From NCBI GenBank assembly GCA_030263805.2, contig CP136010.1, positions 1,751,001 through 1,815,000 of the forward strand: a stretch of DNA of 64,000 nucleotides. The letters are read 5' to 3'. The stretch comes from Pseudomonas sp. FeN3W. Its GTDB lineage: Bacteria > Pseudomonadota > Gammaproteobacteria > Pseudomonadales > Pseudomonadaceae. The notes beneath the pieces were generated by a model, which did not search any database, had not been told where the DNA came from, and was given only the letters and a program-made list of their open reading frames with translations. Both the position numbers and the translations under genes were made by a program. Positions 53,069 through 62,743 of this stretch are shown piece by piece; position 1 is the stretch's first letter, and every line of letters begins with the position of its first letter.

Positions 53069-54808
53069 TTACGCCGTTGCCCCAATGCTGAGCGGCTGCG
53101 TTTCAGGTCGCTTGATCAGCGCATAGATCACCCCGGTCACCAGGCTGCCAGCGAGGATCGCAACCAGATACAGCAGTGCGTGATTGATGGCGTTGGGAAT
53201 CAGCAGCACGAAAAGTCCGCCATGCGGGGCCAACAGTTTCGCGCCGAAGGCCATGGACAACGCACCGGTCAGCGCACCACCGGCGATGCTGGCCGGAATC
53301 ACCCGCAGCGGGTCTTTTGCGGCGAAGGGAATCGCCCCTTCGGAAATGAAGCAGCAACCCAACACCAGCGCGGCCTTGCCAGCTTCGCGCTCGGTCTGTG
53401 CGAACTTGCGCCGGGCGATCAGCGTGGCGATGCCCATGCCGATCGGCGGCACCATGCCCGCGGCCATCGTGGCGGCCATCGGCGCGTAGCTCTGCGAGGC
53501 CAGCAAGCCCACTGAAAACGCATATGCCGCCTTGTTCACCGGCCCACCGAGGTCGACGCACATCATGGTGCCCAGCAGCAGCCCGAGCAGGATGGCGTTG
53601 GACGTGCCCATGGTGTCGAGGAATTCGGTCAGCCCGGCGAGCAGTTGCGCCACCGGCGTGCCGACGATGTAGATCATCACCAGTCCCGTCACCAGGCTGG
53701 CCAGCAACGGGATGATCAGGATCGGCTTGAGCGACTCGATACTGGCCGGCAGTGGAATCCAGCGGCTCACCGCCTTGGCCGCATAGCCGGCGACGAAACC
53801 GGCGATGATGCCGCCGATAAATCCCGCACCGAGGGTGCCCGCCAGCAGCCCACCGATCATGCCCGGCGCCAGACCCGGGCGGTCGGCGATGGAATAGGCG
53901 ATGTAGCCGGCCAGCAGCGGCACCATCAGCTGGAAGGCCGTTTCGCCACCGATCTGCATCAAGGCGGCTGCTAGGGTGCCCTCCTCCTTGAATGCCTCGA
54001 TGCCAAAGACGAAGGACAGCGCGATCAGCAAACCGCCCGCCACCACCATCGGCAGCATGTAGGACACACCCGTGAGCAGGTGCTTGTAGACGCCGGCCTT
54101 CTCACCCGTCTGCTCGCCACTTGCGCTGGTTGCCGGCGCACTACCGCTGAGCACCGCACCTTCTTCCAACGCGCGGTCCAGCGTCGCCTCGGGTTGCTTG
54201 AGCGCAACGCCGGTGCCGCAGCGAAACACGCGCTTACCGGCGAAGCGGGCCATATCCACCTCGATGTCGGCAGCCAATAGAACCACGTCGGCCGCGGCGA
54301 TGGCGTCCGCTTCCAGCACGTTCCGCGCGCCTACCGAGCCGCGGGTTTCCACCTGAAGGTCGTAGCCCTTACGAACCGCAGCCTGCTGCAGCGCTTCGGC
54401 CGCCATAAAGGTGTGCGCTACACCGGTCGGGCACGCTGTGATGGCAACCAGCTTGGGCTTGCCGCTGGTATGCGCCGCATCCGCTTCGTCGGCCTGCTGC
54501 AGCTCGCTGGCGGTGTCCGCGGCACTGCGCAGGAAGGCTTCCGGATCGAGCAGTGCCTCGGATGGCGTGGACTGGGCGACGCGCTTGCCAACGAAGCGCT
54601 GCAATGACAACGGCCCGGTTTTCACCACCACCACCAGATCGGCATTGGCGATCTGCGCGGGCGTCAGCGGCGAACCGATGGCCTTGGGATCGTGGACTTC
54701 CACGGCGGTCGACCAGCCCAGACGATGGGCAGCCGCTTCGAGCAGCCGTGAAGTCAGCACGCTGGTGACCATTCCGTTGGGGCAGGCCGTGACGATGAGA
54801 AGATTCAT
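53069..54808 (-). CDS. fruA: FruA, fructose-specific PTS EIIB'BC
   Basis: Inner-membrane fructose transporter that phosphorylates fructose to fructose 1-phosphate during uptake. Two EIIB-like domains are visible: an N-terminal EIIB' (VTACPNGMVTSVL, about 6-18) and the catalytic EIIB (AITACPTGVAHTFMAAEAL, about 122-140, phospho-Cys). The C-terminal EIIC (about 240-579) has many helices and GGPVNKAAYAFSVGLL. Length is 579 aa. It is third in fruBKA. Confidence 0.95.
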   Translation of the reverse strand: MNLLIVTACPNGMVTSVLTSRLLEAAAHRLGWSTAVEVHDPKAIGSPLTPAQIANADLVVVVKTGPLSLQRFVGKRVAQSTPSEALLDPEAFLRSAADTASELQQADEADAAHTSGKPKLVAITACPTGVAHTFMAAEALQQAAVRKGYDLQVETRGSVGARNVLEADAIAAADVVLLAADIEVDMARFAGKRVFRCGTGVALKQPEATLDRALEEGAVLSGSAPATSASGEQTGEKAGVYKHLLTGVSYMLPMVVAGGLLIALSFVFGIEAFKEEGTLAAALMQIGGETAFQLMVPLLAGYIAYSIADRPGLAPGMIGGLLAGTLGAGFIGGIIAGFVAGYAAKAVSRWIPLPASIESLKPILIIPLLASLVTGLVMIYIVGTPVAQLLAGLTEFLDTMGTSNAILLGLLLGTMMCVDLGGPVNKAAYAFSVGLLASQSYAPMAATMAAGMVPPIGMGIATLIARRKFAQTEREAGKAALVLGCCFISEGAIPFAAKDPLRVIPASIAGGALTGALSMAFGAKLLAPHGGLFVLLIPNAINHALLYLVAILAGSLVTGVIYALIKRPETQPLSIGATA

Positions 54809-54828
54809 TCCTTCACCTCTTGTTCGAA

Positions 54829-55767
54829 TTATTGGCTGAGCGACTGCAGGCGCACCGCAGCTTCAAGCTCCGCAAGTTCAGCCGTGTCGGTGATGCCGAA
54901 CCCAACCTGCCCGACTGCCTGCGCGGCGATGGCCGTGGCCTGTGTGAGCGTGCGCTCGGTCGGCCAGCCTTGCAGCAGGCCGTGAAGCATCCCGGCAAGC
55001 AGCGAGTCGCCGGCACCCACGGTGCTGACGACTTGAACCTTGGGCGGATTGGCGTGCAGGGCCGCGCCTGGCGAGAACCAGGTGACGCCATTGGCGCCCT
55101 GGGAAACCACCACGTGTTCGATGCCTTCGGCTTGCAGTCGTCGTGCTTCGGATGCCAACGCTGAGGACTCGGAAAGATCGACGCCGCGCGCTTCGCCCAG
55201 CTCTTCCTCATTAGGTTTGATAAGCCAGGGCCTGGTCGCCAGCCCGTCACGCAGCGCAGGTCCACTGCTATCCAATGCCACCCGCGCGCAGCGCGCCTTC
55301 AGCGTCTGCAGCAGCTGCACGAACCACTGGCTGTCGATGCCACGCGGCAAACTGCCGGCGACCACCACGAGATCATGGGTGGGCGCAAGTCGCTCGAGTC
55401 GCGCCAGCAGCTCCTTGCAGTGCGTCTCGCTCACCAGCAGGCCGGGCCCGTTGATATCAGTAACCCGCCCATCCGCCTCAGCCAGTTTGATATTGCTGCG
55501 GGTATCGCCCGGCACGCGGACGAATTCGTCGGCAAATCCACGCGCGGCGAACAACTGCTCGAAGGCCTGCGGATTGCCCTCGCCGAGAAAGCCGGTGACG
55601 GTCAGCTGGTGACCGAGGTGGGCCAGCACCTGCGCGACGTTGAGCCCTTTTCCGGCGGCATGCACCTGCAGACTTTCGCTGCGATTGACTTCGCCCAGGC
55701 GCAGCGCGGGCAGCTGCACGGTCAGGTCCAGGGCCGGGTTGAGAGTGACGGTCAGCACGCGAGCCAT
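54829..55767 (-). CDS. fruK: FruK, 1-phosphofructokinase
   Basis: PfkB-family kinase converting fructose 1-phosphate to fructose 1,6-bisphosphate. It begins VLTVTLNPALDLTVQL, has AAGKGLNVAQVLAHLG in the substrate site, and the catalytic Asp in STVGAGDSLLAGML (about 250). Length is 312 aa. ATG 55767 overlaps the fruB stop by one base, so stoichiometric coupling with EI-HPr-EIIA is likely. Confidence 0.95.
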   Translation of the reverse strand: MARVLTVTLNPALDLTVQLPALRLGEVNRSESLQVHAAGKGLNVAQVLAHLGHQLTVTGFLGEGNPQAFEQLFAARGFADEFVRVPGDTRSNIKLAEADGRVTDINGPGLLVSETHCKELLARLERLAPTHDLVVVAGSLPRGIDSQWFVQLLQTLKARCARVALDSSGPALRDGLATRPWLIKPNEEELGEARGVDLSESSALASEARRLQAEGIEHVVVSQGANGVTWFSPGAALHANPPKVQVVSTVGAGDSLLAGMLHGLLQGWPTERTLTQATAIAAQAVGQVGFGITDTAELAELEAAVRLQSLSQ

Positions 55768-58643
55768 CAGCAGTGCTCCCCGACGAAGGCGCGGACTTCA
55801 TGGGCACCGGGCAGCATCAGGGCTTGCTGGGCCAGCCTCTGGCAGGCGGCGAAATCCAGCTCGCGAACGCGCGCCTTCACCAAGGCGATGCTGCGCGCCG
55901 ACACGCTCAGTTCGTCCACGCCCAGGCCCACCAGCATCGGCACCGCCAGCGCATCGGCGGCCAGCTCACCGCAAACACCCACCCACTTGCCGTGCGCGTG
56001 AGCGGCCTCGACGGTCATGCCGATCAAACGCAACACCGCCGGGTGCAAGCCGTCGGCCTGCCCTGAAAGCGTCGGATGCCCGCGGTCGATGGCCAGGGTG
56101 TATTGCGTCAGGTCATTGGTGCCGATGCTGAAGAAGTCGACTTCCTGCGCCAGCACCGGCGCGATCAGGGCCGCAGAGGGGATCTCGATCATGATGCCGA
56201 CCTGCAGATCGGCCACCGGCAGCTCAACGCGCAGGCGGTCGACCATGGCCTTGGCGGTGCGCCACTCGTCGATATTGCCGACCATGGGGAACATGATCCG
56301 CAGCGGGCGCCCATCGGCCGATGCGAGCAAGGCACGCAGCTGGGTTTCGAGGATGTCCGGGCGTTGCAGGCTCAGGCGAATGCCGCGCACGCCAAGAAAG
56401 GGGTTTTCCTCGGCGGGCATCGGCCAGTACGGCAGCGGTTTGTCCCCGCCGACATCCAGCGTACGTACCACCAATGGACGCCCTTCGAGGGCTTCCAGCA
56501 CACGGCGGTACTCGGCTTCCTGAGTCGCCTGATCCGGCGCCTGGGAATGGTTCATGAACACCAGCTCGGTACGCAGCAGGCCAATGCCTTCGGCGCCCAT
56601 CGCCACCGCTTCCAGAGTTTCGCCGGCAGCGCCGATATTGGCAGCGATCTCTACCGGATGGCCGTCGCGGGTGATGGCCGGCTCCAGGCGACGCTCATTT
56701 GCCAGGCGCTTGCGCTCCTCGCGGGTGGCGCGCTCGTTGCGGGCCTGCTCCAGCTGCGCATCGGTCGGGGCGACCAGCAGTTCACCGCGCTCGCCGTCGA
56801 GCAGCAACAGTGTGTTTGGGGCCAGCCCGAGCACCCCCGGCCCTGCACCGACGATGGCTGGAATGCCCAGCGCGCGGGCGATGATGGCGCTGTGCGAAGT
56901 GGCGCCGCCGCCAGCGGTAAGAATGCCTGCGACCCGCTGGGCGTTTAGCGTGGCGACGTCCGAAGGCGCCACCTCGTCCATCACCAGGATGTAGGGCTCA
57001 TCTGGGGCCTGCTCGGCTTCCACACCAGTCAGGCAGGCCAGCACGCGACGCCCGACGTCACGCAGGTCGGCGGCCCGCTCGGCCAGCAGTTTGTCGTGCA
57101 AGGCCTCCTGCTGCTGCGCCGCAATTTCGATTTCCTCCATCCAGGCGGCCTCGGCACTCAAACCTTTTTGTAGGCGCGCCTGGACTTCCTCGCGCAGCGC
57201 CGGGTCGCGCAGCATGGCCTGATGGGTGGTGAAGATGTCGCGGATGCTGGCGACCTGACTCTCATCGATCAGCGTGCCGATCTCCGCATGGACCTTGTCC
57301 AGCGCCGCATCCAGCCGCTGCAGTTCGATCACCGGAAACTCGCCGCGCTTGGGGTAGTCGATCACCTGCGGCTTGCGTACCAGGACCGGACCGATGGCGA
57401 TGCCGGGCGCGGCGGCGATGCCGACGACCTGCTCGCCGGCCCGCAAGACGGGCACGTCCTGGGCTGCCTCATTCAGTTGCACGGCCCGCGGCTCCGCCGG
57501 CGCCCCGCCGGCCGGCAGCGGCTCGATTTCCTCGCCCAGCCCTTCTTCCACCGCGCGGACCAGCGCCGGCAACGCATCGTCGGCGATCGAGGGCTCGGCG
57601 ATGAACTCCAGCACCTGGCCGCGATGCGAGCCCATCGCCAGCAGCTTGCTCAGGCTCTTGGCCGACACGCCCGCGCTCTGGCTACCAGCCAGGCGCACTC
57701 GGATCTCGCCGGCGAAGGCCTGTGCGACCTCGGTCAGCACCTTGGCTGGGCGTGCATGCAAGCCATGGGCGTTAGCCAGTGGCACCTGGGCACTCGGCCA
57801 ATCTGCCGGCACCTCGCCGCCCAGGGCTTCGAGCACTGTGCGACTGGACGTCGCCTGGCTCAGCTCCTGCCCGCGGCCTTCGATCAGCAGATTGCACAGG
57901 CGCTCGAGCATCGCCCGATGCGCTTCGCCCAGGCTGGCCAGCACGAAAAGCCCGTTGAGCGGCTGCCCCTGATGCTCGAGATTCGAAGCTGGCGTGACGA
58001 AGGCGAGACCAGGACGCTGCACCGCCTGCTCGCTACTCAGCCACCAGAGGCCATCCCCCAGCGGCAGCGCCTGGCCAAGCGGCAGACTGGCGTTGAAACC
58101 CGGCTCCACGCACTGCGCGCGCTTGAGCAGCTTGACGCCCTGCCAGGCCAGCTCGTCGAAATCATCCGCAGCGACACCCAGCGAGACCAGCTCGCCATCT
58201 AGCGCTAGCGCCTGTGGCGCACCCTGCAGCAGGTCGATGATGGCTTCCGGGCTTTCGGCTTTCTGCAGCGCCTCGCTCAGATCGCCTTCACCCAATGCTC
58301 GGGTCAGCAGCTGTAGCAGGCGCAGGTGTTCGTCGGAACGCGCAGCGATACCGATGGCCAGATACACCAGCTGGCCGTTGCCCCAGTCGACGCCGGCCGG
58401 AAAATGCAGCAGCCGCACGCCGGTGGTGAACACCTGATCGCGGGTTTCCGGCGTGCCATGGGGAATCGCAAGGCCCTGACCGAGAAAGGTCGAGCCCTGC
58501 GCTTCACGCGCACGCAGCCCGTCCAGATAACCCGGCGCGACCAGCCCGTCGGCGACCAGAACTTCACCCAGCAGGGCCAGCGCCGCTGGCTTGTCCGCCG
58601 CGGCCTGATGCATGTGGATGTGCTGTGCATTCAACTCAAGCAT
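55767..58643 (-). CDS. fruB: FruB, multiphosphoryl transfer protein (EIIA-HPr-EI fusion)
   Basis: One polypeptide carries the soluble fructose PTS. The N-terminal EIIA(Fru) domain (about 1-145) has the phospho-His in GLAIPHGTPETRDQV, HPr lies about 285-370 (NAHGLHARPAKVL), and Enzyme I fills about 405-958 with the active-site GGATSHSAIIARALGIPAIV and the PEP-binding C-terminal TNDLTQYTLAIDRG. Length is 958 aa. It is first of fruBKA and divergent from fruR, under a FruR operator. Confidence 0.95.
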   Translation of the reverse strand: MLELNAQHIHMHQAAADKPAALALLGEVLVADGLVAPGYLDGLRAREAQGSTFLGQGLAIPHGTPETRDQVFTTGVRLLHFPAGVDWGNGQLVYLAIGIAARSDEHLRLLQLLTRALGEGDLSEALQKAESPEAIIDLLQGAPQALALDGELVSLGVAADDFDELAWQGVKLLKRAQCVEPGFNASLPLGQALPLGDGLWWLSSEQAVQRPGLAFVTPASNLEHQGQPLNGLFVLASLGEAHRAMLERLCNLLIEGRGQELSQATSSRTVLEALGGEVPADWPSAQVPLANAHGLHARPAKVLTEVAQAFAGEIRVRLAGSQSAGVSAKSLSKLLAMGSHRGQVLEFIAEPSIADDALPALVRAVEEGLGEEIEPLPAGGAPAEPRAVQLNEAAQDVPVLRAGEQVVGIAAAPGIAIGPVLVRKPQVIDYPKRGEFPVIELQRLDAALDKVHAEIGTLIDESQVASIRDIFTTHQAMLRDPALREEVQARLQKGLSAEAAWMEEIEIAAQQQEALHDKLLAERAADLRDVGRRVLACLTGVEAEQAPDEPYILVMDEVAPSDVATLNAQRVAGILTAGGGATSHSAIIARALGIPAIVGAGPGVLGLAPNTLLLLDGERGELLVAPTDAQLEQARNERATREERKRLANERRLEPAITRDGHPVEIAANIGAAGETLEAVAMGAEGIGLLRTELVFMNHSQAPDQATQEAEYRRVLEALEGRPLVVRTLDVGGDKPLPYWPMPAEENPFLGVRGIRLSLQRPDILETQLRALLASADGRPLRIMFPMVGNIDEWRTAKAMVDRLRVELPVADLQVGIMIEIPSAALIAPVLAQEVDFFSIGTNDLTQYTLAIDRGHPTLSGQADGLHPAVLRLIGMTVEAAHAHGKWVGVCGELAADALAVPMLVGLGVDELSVSARSIALVKARVRELDFAACQRLAQQALMLPGAHEVRAFVGEHC

Positions 58644-58735
58644 GGAGAACTCCTGCGGGGCTCGCGATTGTTGTGGCCGACGGTCGCGCCGGCTTTGCCC
58701 GAATCCTGGGCTGGCGCTTCAGACCGAAACACTGC

Positions 58736-58747
58736 TGAAACGTTTCA
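58736..58747. promoter_or_regulatory. FruR (Cra) operator
   Basis: TGAAACGTTTCA is a perfect 12-bp palindrome, matching the known Cra/FruR recognition core. It lies in the 180-bp fruB-fruR divergent gap, 92 bp upstream of fruB and 76 bp upstream of fruR, so one site could control both. A CGAAAC half-site precedes it at about 58725-58730. Confidence 0.85.
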
Positions 58748-58823
58748 CCTAAGGCTGGCACATTACGCAATATTGGGTAATTCTAGAAGCCCGAGTTCAT
58801 ACCACCCGTCTCAGGACCCTCTG

Positions 58824-59813
58824 TTGAAACTGACCGACATCGCCCGCCTCGCCAACGTTTCGGTAACCACCGCCAGCTATGTGCTCAATGGCAAGGCCGC
58901 GCAGCGCCGTATCAGCGCGGCCACGGTCGAGCGGGTGATGGCCGTGGCCGAACAGCAGGGCTTTCAGCTCGACCAGCAGGCGGCTGGCCTGCGTCGCGGG
59001 CAGTCGCGCACCCTCGGCTTCATCGTTCCGGATCTGGAAAACCCCAGCTACGCGCGTCTGGCCAAACTGCTCGAGCAGCGCGCGCGGCAGCGCGGCTACC
59101 AGCTGCTGATCGCCGGCACCGACGACGAGCCGGATACCGAGCGCCAGGTCATCCAGCTGCTGCGCTCGCGCCGCTGCGATGCGCTGATCGTCGCTAGCTG
59201 CCTACCAGCCGACGACCAGAGCTATCGCAAGGTGCAGGCGGCTGGCACGCCGGTGATCGCCCTCGACCGTGCGCTGGACGCCGAGCACTTCTGCTCGGTG
59301 GTCAGCGATGATTGCGAAGCGGCCGCCCTGCTCACCCGCTCGCTGGCAGTTCCGGCCGCCGCCCATATCGCCCTGATCAGCGCACGCCCGGCATTGCCCA
59401 TCAGTCAGCAGCGCGAGGAAGGTTTTCGCCAGGCACTGTCGCAGCACAGCGGTCAGGTCAGCATCCTGCAGGCCGAACAGTTCAGCCGTGCGTGCGGCCG
59501 TGAACAGATGCTCGCCCTGCTCGAGCGCGGCCCGCTGCCCGATGCGCTGATCACCACCGCCTACGTCTTGCTCGAAGGCGTCTTCGATGCGCTGCGCGAG
59601 CGGAACCTGCTGTGGCCAGAGCAGCTGCGGCTGGCGACCTTTGGTGACGCGCAGTTGCTGGATTTCCTGCCGATCCGGGTCAATGCGATTTCCCAGCAGC
59701 ACGAGCAGATCGCCGAGCAAACCCTGGAACAGGCAATCCGCGCCATCGAGCAGGGCGATTACCGTCCCGGCGTGATCGCCATCGAGCGTGAGCTGAAAGT
59801 GCGGCGTCTCTGA
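58824..59813 (+). CDS. fruR: FruR (Cra), LacI-family fructose operon regulator
   Basis: Transcriptional regulator relieved by fructose 1-phosphate. The N-terminal LacI helix-turn-helix reads KLTDIARLANVSVTTASYVL with the hinge and ligand domain (LGFIVPDLENPSYARLAKLL). No ATG opens the gene; TTG 58824 has AGGA 7 bp upstream and gives the standard MKLTDIARLA start (329 aa). The open frame extends upstream to 58326 antisense to fruB and is rejected. Confidence 0.94.
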   Translation: MKLTDIARLANVSVTTASYVLNGKAAQRRISAATVERVMAVAEQQGFQLDQQAAGLRRGQSRTLGFIVPDLENPSYARLAKLLEQRARQRGYQLLIAGTDDEPDTERQVIQLLRSRRCDALIVASCLPADDQSYRKVQAAGTPVIALDRALDAEHFCSVVSDDCEAAALLTRSLAVPAAAHIALISARPALPISQQREEGFRQALSQHSGQVSILQAEQFSRACGREQMLALLERGPLPDALITTAYVLLEGVFDALRERNLLWPEQLRLATFGDAQLLDFLPIRVNAISQQHEQIAEQTLEQAIRAIEQGDYRPGVIAIERELKVRRL

Positions 59814-59881
59814 TCCGCCCCTTGCGGGCGCTGCCGCGCTGACGGAAGCTTGTCGTCTTTCGAACACGCCCACCCTCCCAG

Positions 59882-60187
59882 ATGAACATCGAACAGATCA
59901 CCCAACGCCTGCACGCCATCCGCGATCAGAACGACTGGCAGCGCTTTCACAGCCCCAAGAATCTTGCCATGGCCGCCAGCGTGGAAATGGCCGAGCTGGT
60001 GGAAATCTTCCAGTGGCAGACCGAAGACGAGTCGCGCCAGCTCTCAGCCGACAAACTCGAGCATGCCGGTCAGGAAGTCGGCGACATCCTCATGTACCTG
60101 CTCTTGATGTGCAGCGAGCTGGGCATCGATATGGAACAGGCGCTGCTGGCCAAGCTGGCTGACAACGAGCGGCGGTTCGCCCGATGA
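59882..60187 (+). CDS. MazG-like nucleotide pyrophosphohydrolase
   Basis: A 101-aa all-alpha NTP pyrophosphohydrolase of the RS21-C6/dCTPase type. The metal-binding EEVxE-like helix reads MAASVEMAELVEIFQWQ, and EVGDILMYLLLMC supplies the second acidic pair. It should clean aberrant (deoxy)nucleotides. The ATG is clear, and its stop overlaps the next gene by 4 bp. Confidence 0.9.
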   Translation: MNIEQITQRLHAIRDQNDWQRFHSPKNLAMAASVEMAELVEIFQWQTEDESRQLSADKLEHAGQEVGDILMYLLLMCSELGIDMEQALLAKLADNERRFAR

Positions 60188-60933
60188 GCGATCGGCATTT
60201 CGACGAGCTGGCGACGCGCTTTGCCGAGAAAATCTATGGCGGCGCCAAGGGCGCGATTCGCCTCGCCGTACTGCAGGCGGACTTGTCCGAGGTTCTGCCG
60301 CAGCGGCCGTTGCGGGTTCTCGACGTCGGTGCCGGCCTCGGCCATATGAGCCTGTGGCTGGCGCGCCAGGGCCATGAAGTAACCCTCGCCGAGCCCGCCG
60401 AACCCATGCTCGAAGGCGCCCGCGTGCAGTTCGCCGACGCGGGCCAGAACGCCACATTTATTCAAACGCCTTGGCAGGAGATCGAGAGCCAGGTCGAGGG
60501 CCGCTTCGATCTGGTCATCTGCCACGCCGTGCTGGAATGGCTGGCCGAGCCTGAAGCGATCCTGCCGGTGCTGCATCGCCTGACATCGGCCGATGGCTGG
60601 CTATCGCTGGCCTTCTACAACCGCGACGCGCTGATCTACCGCAACCTGCTCAAGGGCCATTTCAAGAAGCTGCGCAGCCAGACCTATGCCGGCGAGCGCC
60701 AGAGCCTGACCCCGCAGCAGCCGCTGGACCCACGCGAGCTGGCGGCGCAACTCGCACCGCACTGGCAGGTCGAAACAACCAGTGGCGTGCGCGTATTCCA
60801 TGACTACATGCCCGCCGATTTCCAGGCCCGCACCGAGCCGGCCGAACTGATCGAGATGGAGCTGGCCTACCGCCGCCATCCACAATTTGCCGGTCTCGGG
60901 CGCTACCTGCACTGGATGTGTCGGCCGCTCTGA
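60184..60933 (+). CDS. cmoM: CmoM, tRNA 5-carboxymethoxyuridine methyltransferase
   Basis: SAM-dependent methyltransferase, formerly SmtA, that methylates cmo5U at tRNA wobble positions. It begins DRHFDELATRFAEKIYGGAK and continues GAIRLAVL, the family start, with SAM motif I VLDVGAGLGHMSLWLA (about 45) and motif VICHAVLEWLAEPEA. Length is 249 aa. ATG overlaps the preceding stop by 4 bp (ATGA), so they are coupled. Confidence 0.9.
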   Translation: MSDRHFDELATRFAEKIYGGAKGAIRLAVLQADLSEVLPQRPLRVLDVGAGLGHMSLWLARQGHEVTLAEPAEPMLEGARVQFADAGQNATFIQTPWQEIESQVEGRFDLVICHAVLEWLAEPEAILPVLHRLTSADGWLSLAFYNRDALIYRNLLKGHFKKLRSQTYAGERQSLTPQQPLDPRELAAQLAPHWQVETTSGVRVFHDYMPADFQARTEPAELIEMELAYRRHPQFAGLGRYLHWMCRPL

Positions 60934-60951
60934 GCCGACCGGGAGGTACCG

Positions 60952-61560
60952 ATGTCGATCCGCGCCATGCTGCCGGTGCTCTGCCTGGGCCTTGCAGCCT
61001 GCCAGAGCCAGAACCCCTATACCGACGAATCCGCGCCGATTCCTCCGGCGCCACCTATCGAGCAGATCCAGTCACCGGTCTATCCGGCGGCACCACGGGA
61101 CTTCTCCAGCTACCAGAACTGGAGCTGGCAAGCCCCACCGGCCGGCACCGCGTCGATCACCGGTGAGGAACTGCAGGAAATGGTCGCCGGCGCGCTCGAT
61201 CAACTCGGCTTGCGCCCTGCGCAGGCCGAGCGCAAGGGCGAGCTGTTGATCAGCGCCCGCGCCAGCAAGGAGACCCGCATTCGGCAGACTTACGATGATT
61301 ACGGCCCGCATGTCGGCGTAGGCCGCTACGGTGGCGGCTACGGGTACGGCTCAGGTTATGGCGTGGGGACGAGCGTACCCATCGTGCGTAACTACGAGGA
61401 AGAGGTGCTCTCGGTGCGTATCGAGATGTTCGACGCGGCTTCCGGCCAATCGATCTGGAGCAATCGCGCCGAAGCACGTAGCGGCGGTAGCCGCGCCAAG
61501 CAGCAGGATGCGCTGCGCGAGGCGGTGCAGCGGGCGCTGGCGGACTACCCGCCGCGCTGA
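60952..61560 (+). CDS. DUF4136 lipoprotein, copy 1
   Basis: A 202-aa predicted lipoprotein with lipobox LGLAACQSQ (Cys at about 17) and a DUF4136 domain: FSSYQNWSWQAP near the start and an ending QRALADYPPR. A Gly/Tyr-rich loop (GRYGGGYGYGSGYGVG) interrupts the domain. Function is unknown. GGGAGG precedes the ATG. A related gene follows. Confidence 0.85.
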   Translation: MSIRAMLPVLCLGLAACQSQNPYTDESAPIPPAPPIEQIQSPVYPAAPRDFSSYQNWSWQAPPAGTASITGEELQEMVAGALDQLGLRPAQAERKGELLISARASKETRIRQTYDDYGPHVGVGRYGGGYGYGSGYGVGTSVPIVRNYEEEVLSVRIEMFDAASGQSIWSNRAEARSGGSRAKQQDALREAVQRALADYPPR

Positions 61561-61633
61561 GCGTGACAGCGATGCAGACTCAGCCCCGCGCCGAGGCCTA
61601 GACTGAACAGATTCCACCCTCCGGAGAACGATC

Positions 61634-62191
61634 ATGTTGCGCTGCCTGTTGCTGATACCTCTGCTCTTCGCGCTCGCCGCCTGCCAGGGCCCGCAGGTGC
61701 AGCGCGATTTCGATCCGACGCGGGATTTCTCGGCCTATCGGGCCTGGGGCTGGCAGGAACCGGCGCTGCAGTATCGGCCTGATGATCCAAGAATCAAAAG
61801 CGACCTCACCGAACAACGCATTCGCACGGCGATCGCCGAACAGCTCGATCAGCAGGGAATGCGTCCCGCGACGGCCGGCAAAGCGGCGGACCTCAAGGTG
61901 CAGGCCTGGTACATCGTCGACCAGCGCACCCAGCAGTACACGACCACCTCCGGCGCCTGGGGCAATCCCTGGTACGGCTACTGGGGCGGCCCGATGTTCA
62001 CCGACACCCGCACCATCGACTATCAGGTCGGCACGCTACAGATCGACCTGTATGACGCCGCTGACGGCAAACTGGTCTGGCGCGGCAGCGCCGAGCAGAC
62101 CCTGAGCAACCGCCAGGGCACCCCCGAGCAACGCGCCGGCAGCATGCGCGAGCTGGTGACACGGGTGCTGTCGCAATACCCGCCGCGCTGA
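61634..62191 (+). CDS. DUF4136 lipoprotein, copy 2
   Basis: A 185-aa lipoprotein (lipobox FALAACQGP, Cys at about 18) with the DUF4136 pattern FSAYRAWGWQEP, a middle loop GAWGNPWYGYWGGPM and a C-terminus TRVLSQYPPR that parallels copy 1. CGGAGAACG precedes the ATG. The pair probably arose by old duplication because similarity is limited to the framework motifs. Confidence 0.87.
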   Translation: MLRCLLLIPLLFALAACQGPQVQRDFDPTRDFSAYRAWGWQEPALQYRPDDPRIKSDLTEQRIRTAIAEQLDQQGMRPATAGKAADLKVQAWYIVDQRTQQYTTTSGAWGNPWYGYWGGPMFTDTRTIDYQVGTLQIDLYDAADGKLVWRGSAEQTLSNRQGTPEQRAGSMRELVTRVLSQYPPR

Positions 62192-62276
62192 GCCAAGCGC
62201 AGCGAACCGCTGTCCCGCTATGGCGAGTCGTATCCCGGCTCGCCATACTGTCGCGCCCTGATTCCGGAGATCCGAA

Positions 62277-62726
62277 ATGCCTGCCGTTGCCTGGTGGTTA
62301 CTCACCCTTCCGTTCATTGCCGGCGCGATGCTGCCCCTGCAGGCCGGAATCAACGGCCAGGTCGCGCGTCACCTCGGCAACGTGATGGGCGCGGCACTGC
62401 TTTCGTTTACCGTGGGAACACTGGCGCTGTTCGTCATCGTGGCAGTCCAGCGCGATATCCCGGCGTTGCAGACGCTGAAGGGCCTGCACTGGTGGCACTG
62501 GTGTGGTGGGCTGCTGGGGGCCTTTTTCATCGCCACGGCCGCCTTCGCCGCACCGCGCACGGGAGCGTTGCTGTTTATGGCGCTATTGCTGGCCGGCCAG
62601 CTGTTCGTCGCCTTGCTGCTGGATCACTTCGGCTGGGCCGGCTTTCGCCAGTCCAGCATCAGCTTCGGTAAAGTCTCCGGTCTGCTGCTGATCTTCGCCG
62701 GCGTCTGGCTGATCCAGCGCGGCTAG
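62277..62726 (+). CDS. YdcZ-family (DMT superfamily) membrane protein
   Basis: A 149-aa inner-membrane protein with about five helices, of the DUF606/YdcZ half-size DMT transporter family. Typical is the first helix LPFIAGAMLPLQAGINGQ, then LGNVMGAALLSFTVGT and the C-terminal GLLLIFAGVWLIQRG. Such proteins probably pair to form a transporter; substrate is unknown. Confidence 0.87.
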   Translation: MPAVAWWLLTLPFIAGAMLPLQAGINGQVARHLGNVMGAALLSFTVGTLALFVIVAVQRDIPALQTLKGLHWWHWCGGLLGAFFIATAAFAAPRTGALLFMALLLAGQLFVALLLDHFGWAGFRQSSISFGKVSGLLLIFAGVWLIQRG

Positions 62727-62743
62727 CAGATGCGCGGCGGGCG

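Noticed and set aside
58326..58823. Upstream extension of FruR over the fruB 5' end
   Set aside because: It is antisense to the EIIA domain of FruB; the LacI helix-turn-helix starts right after TTG 58824.
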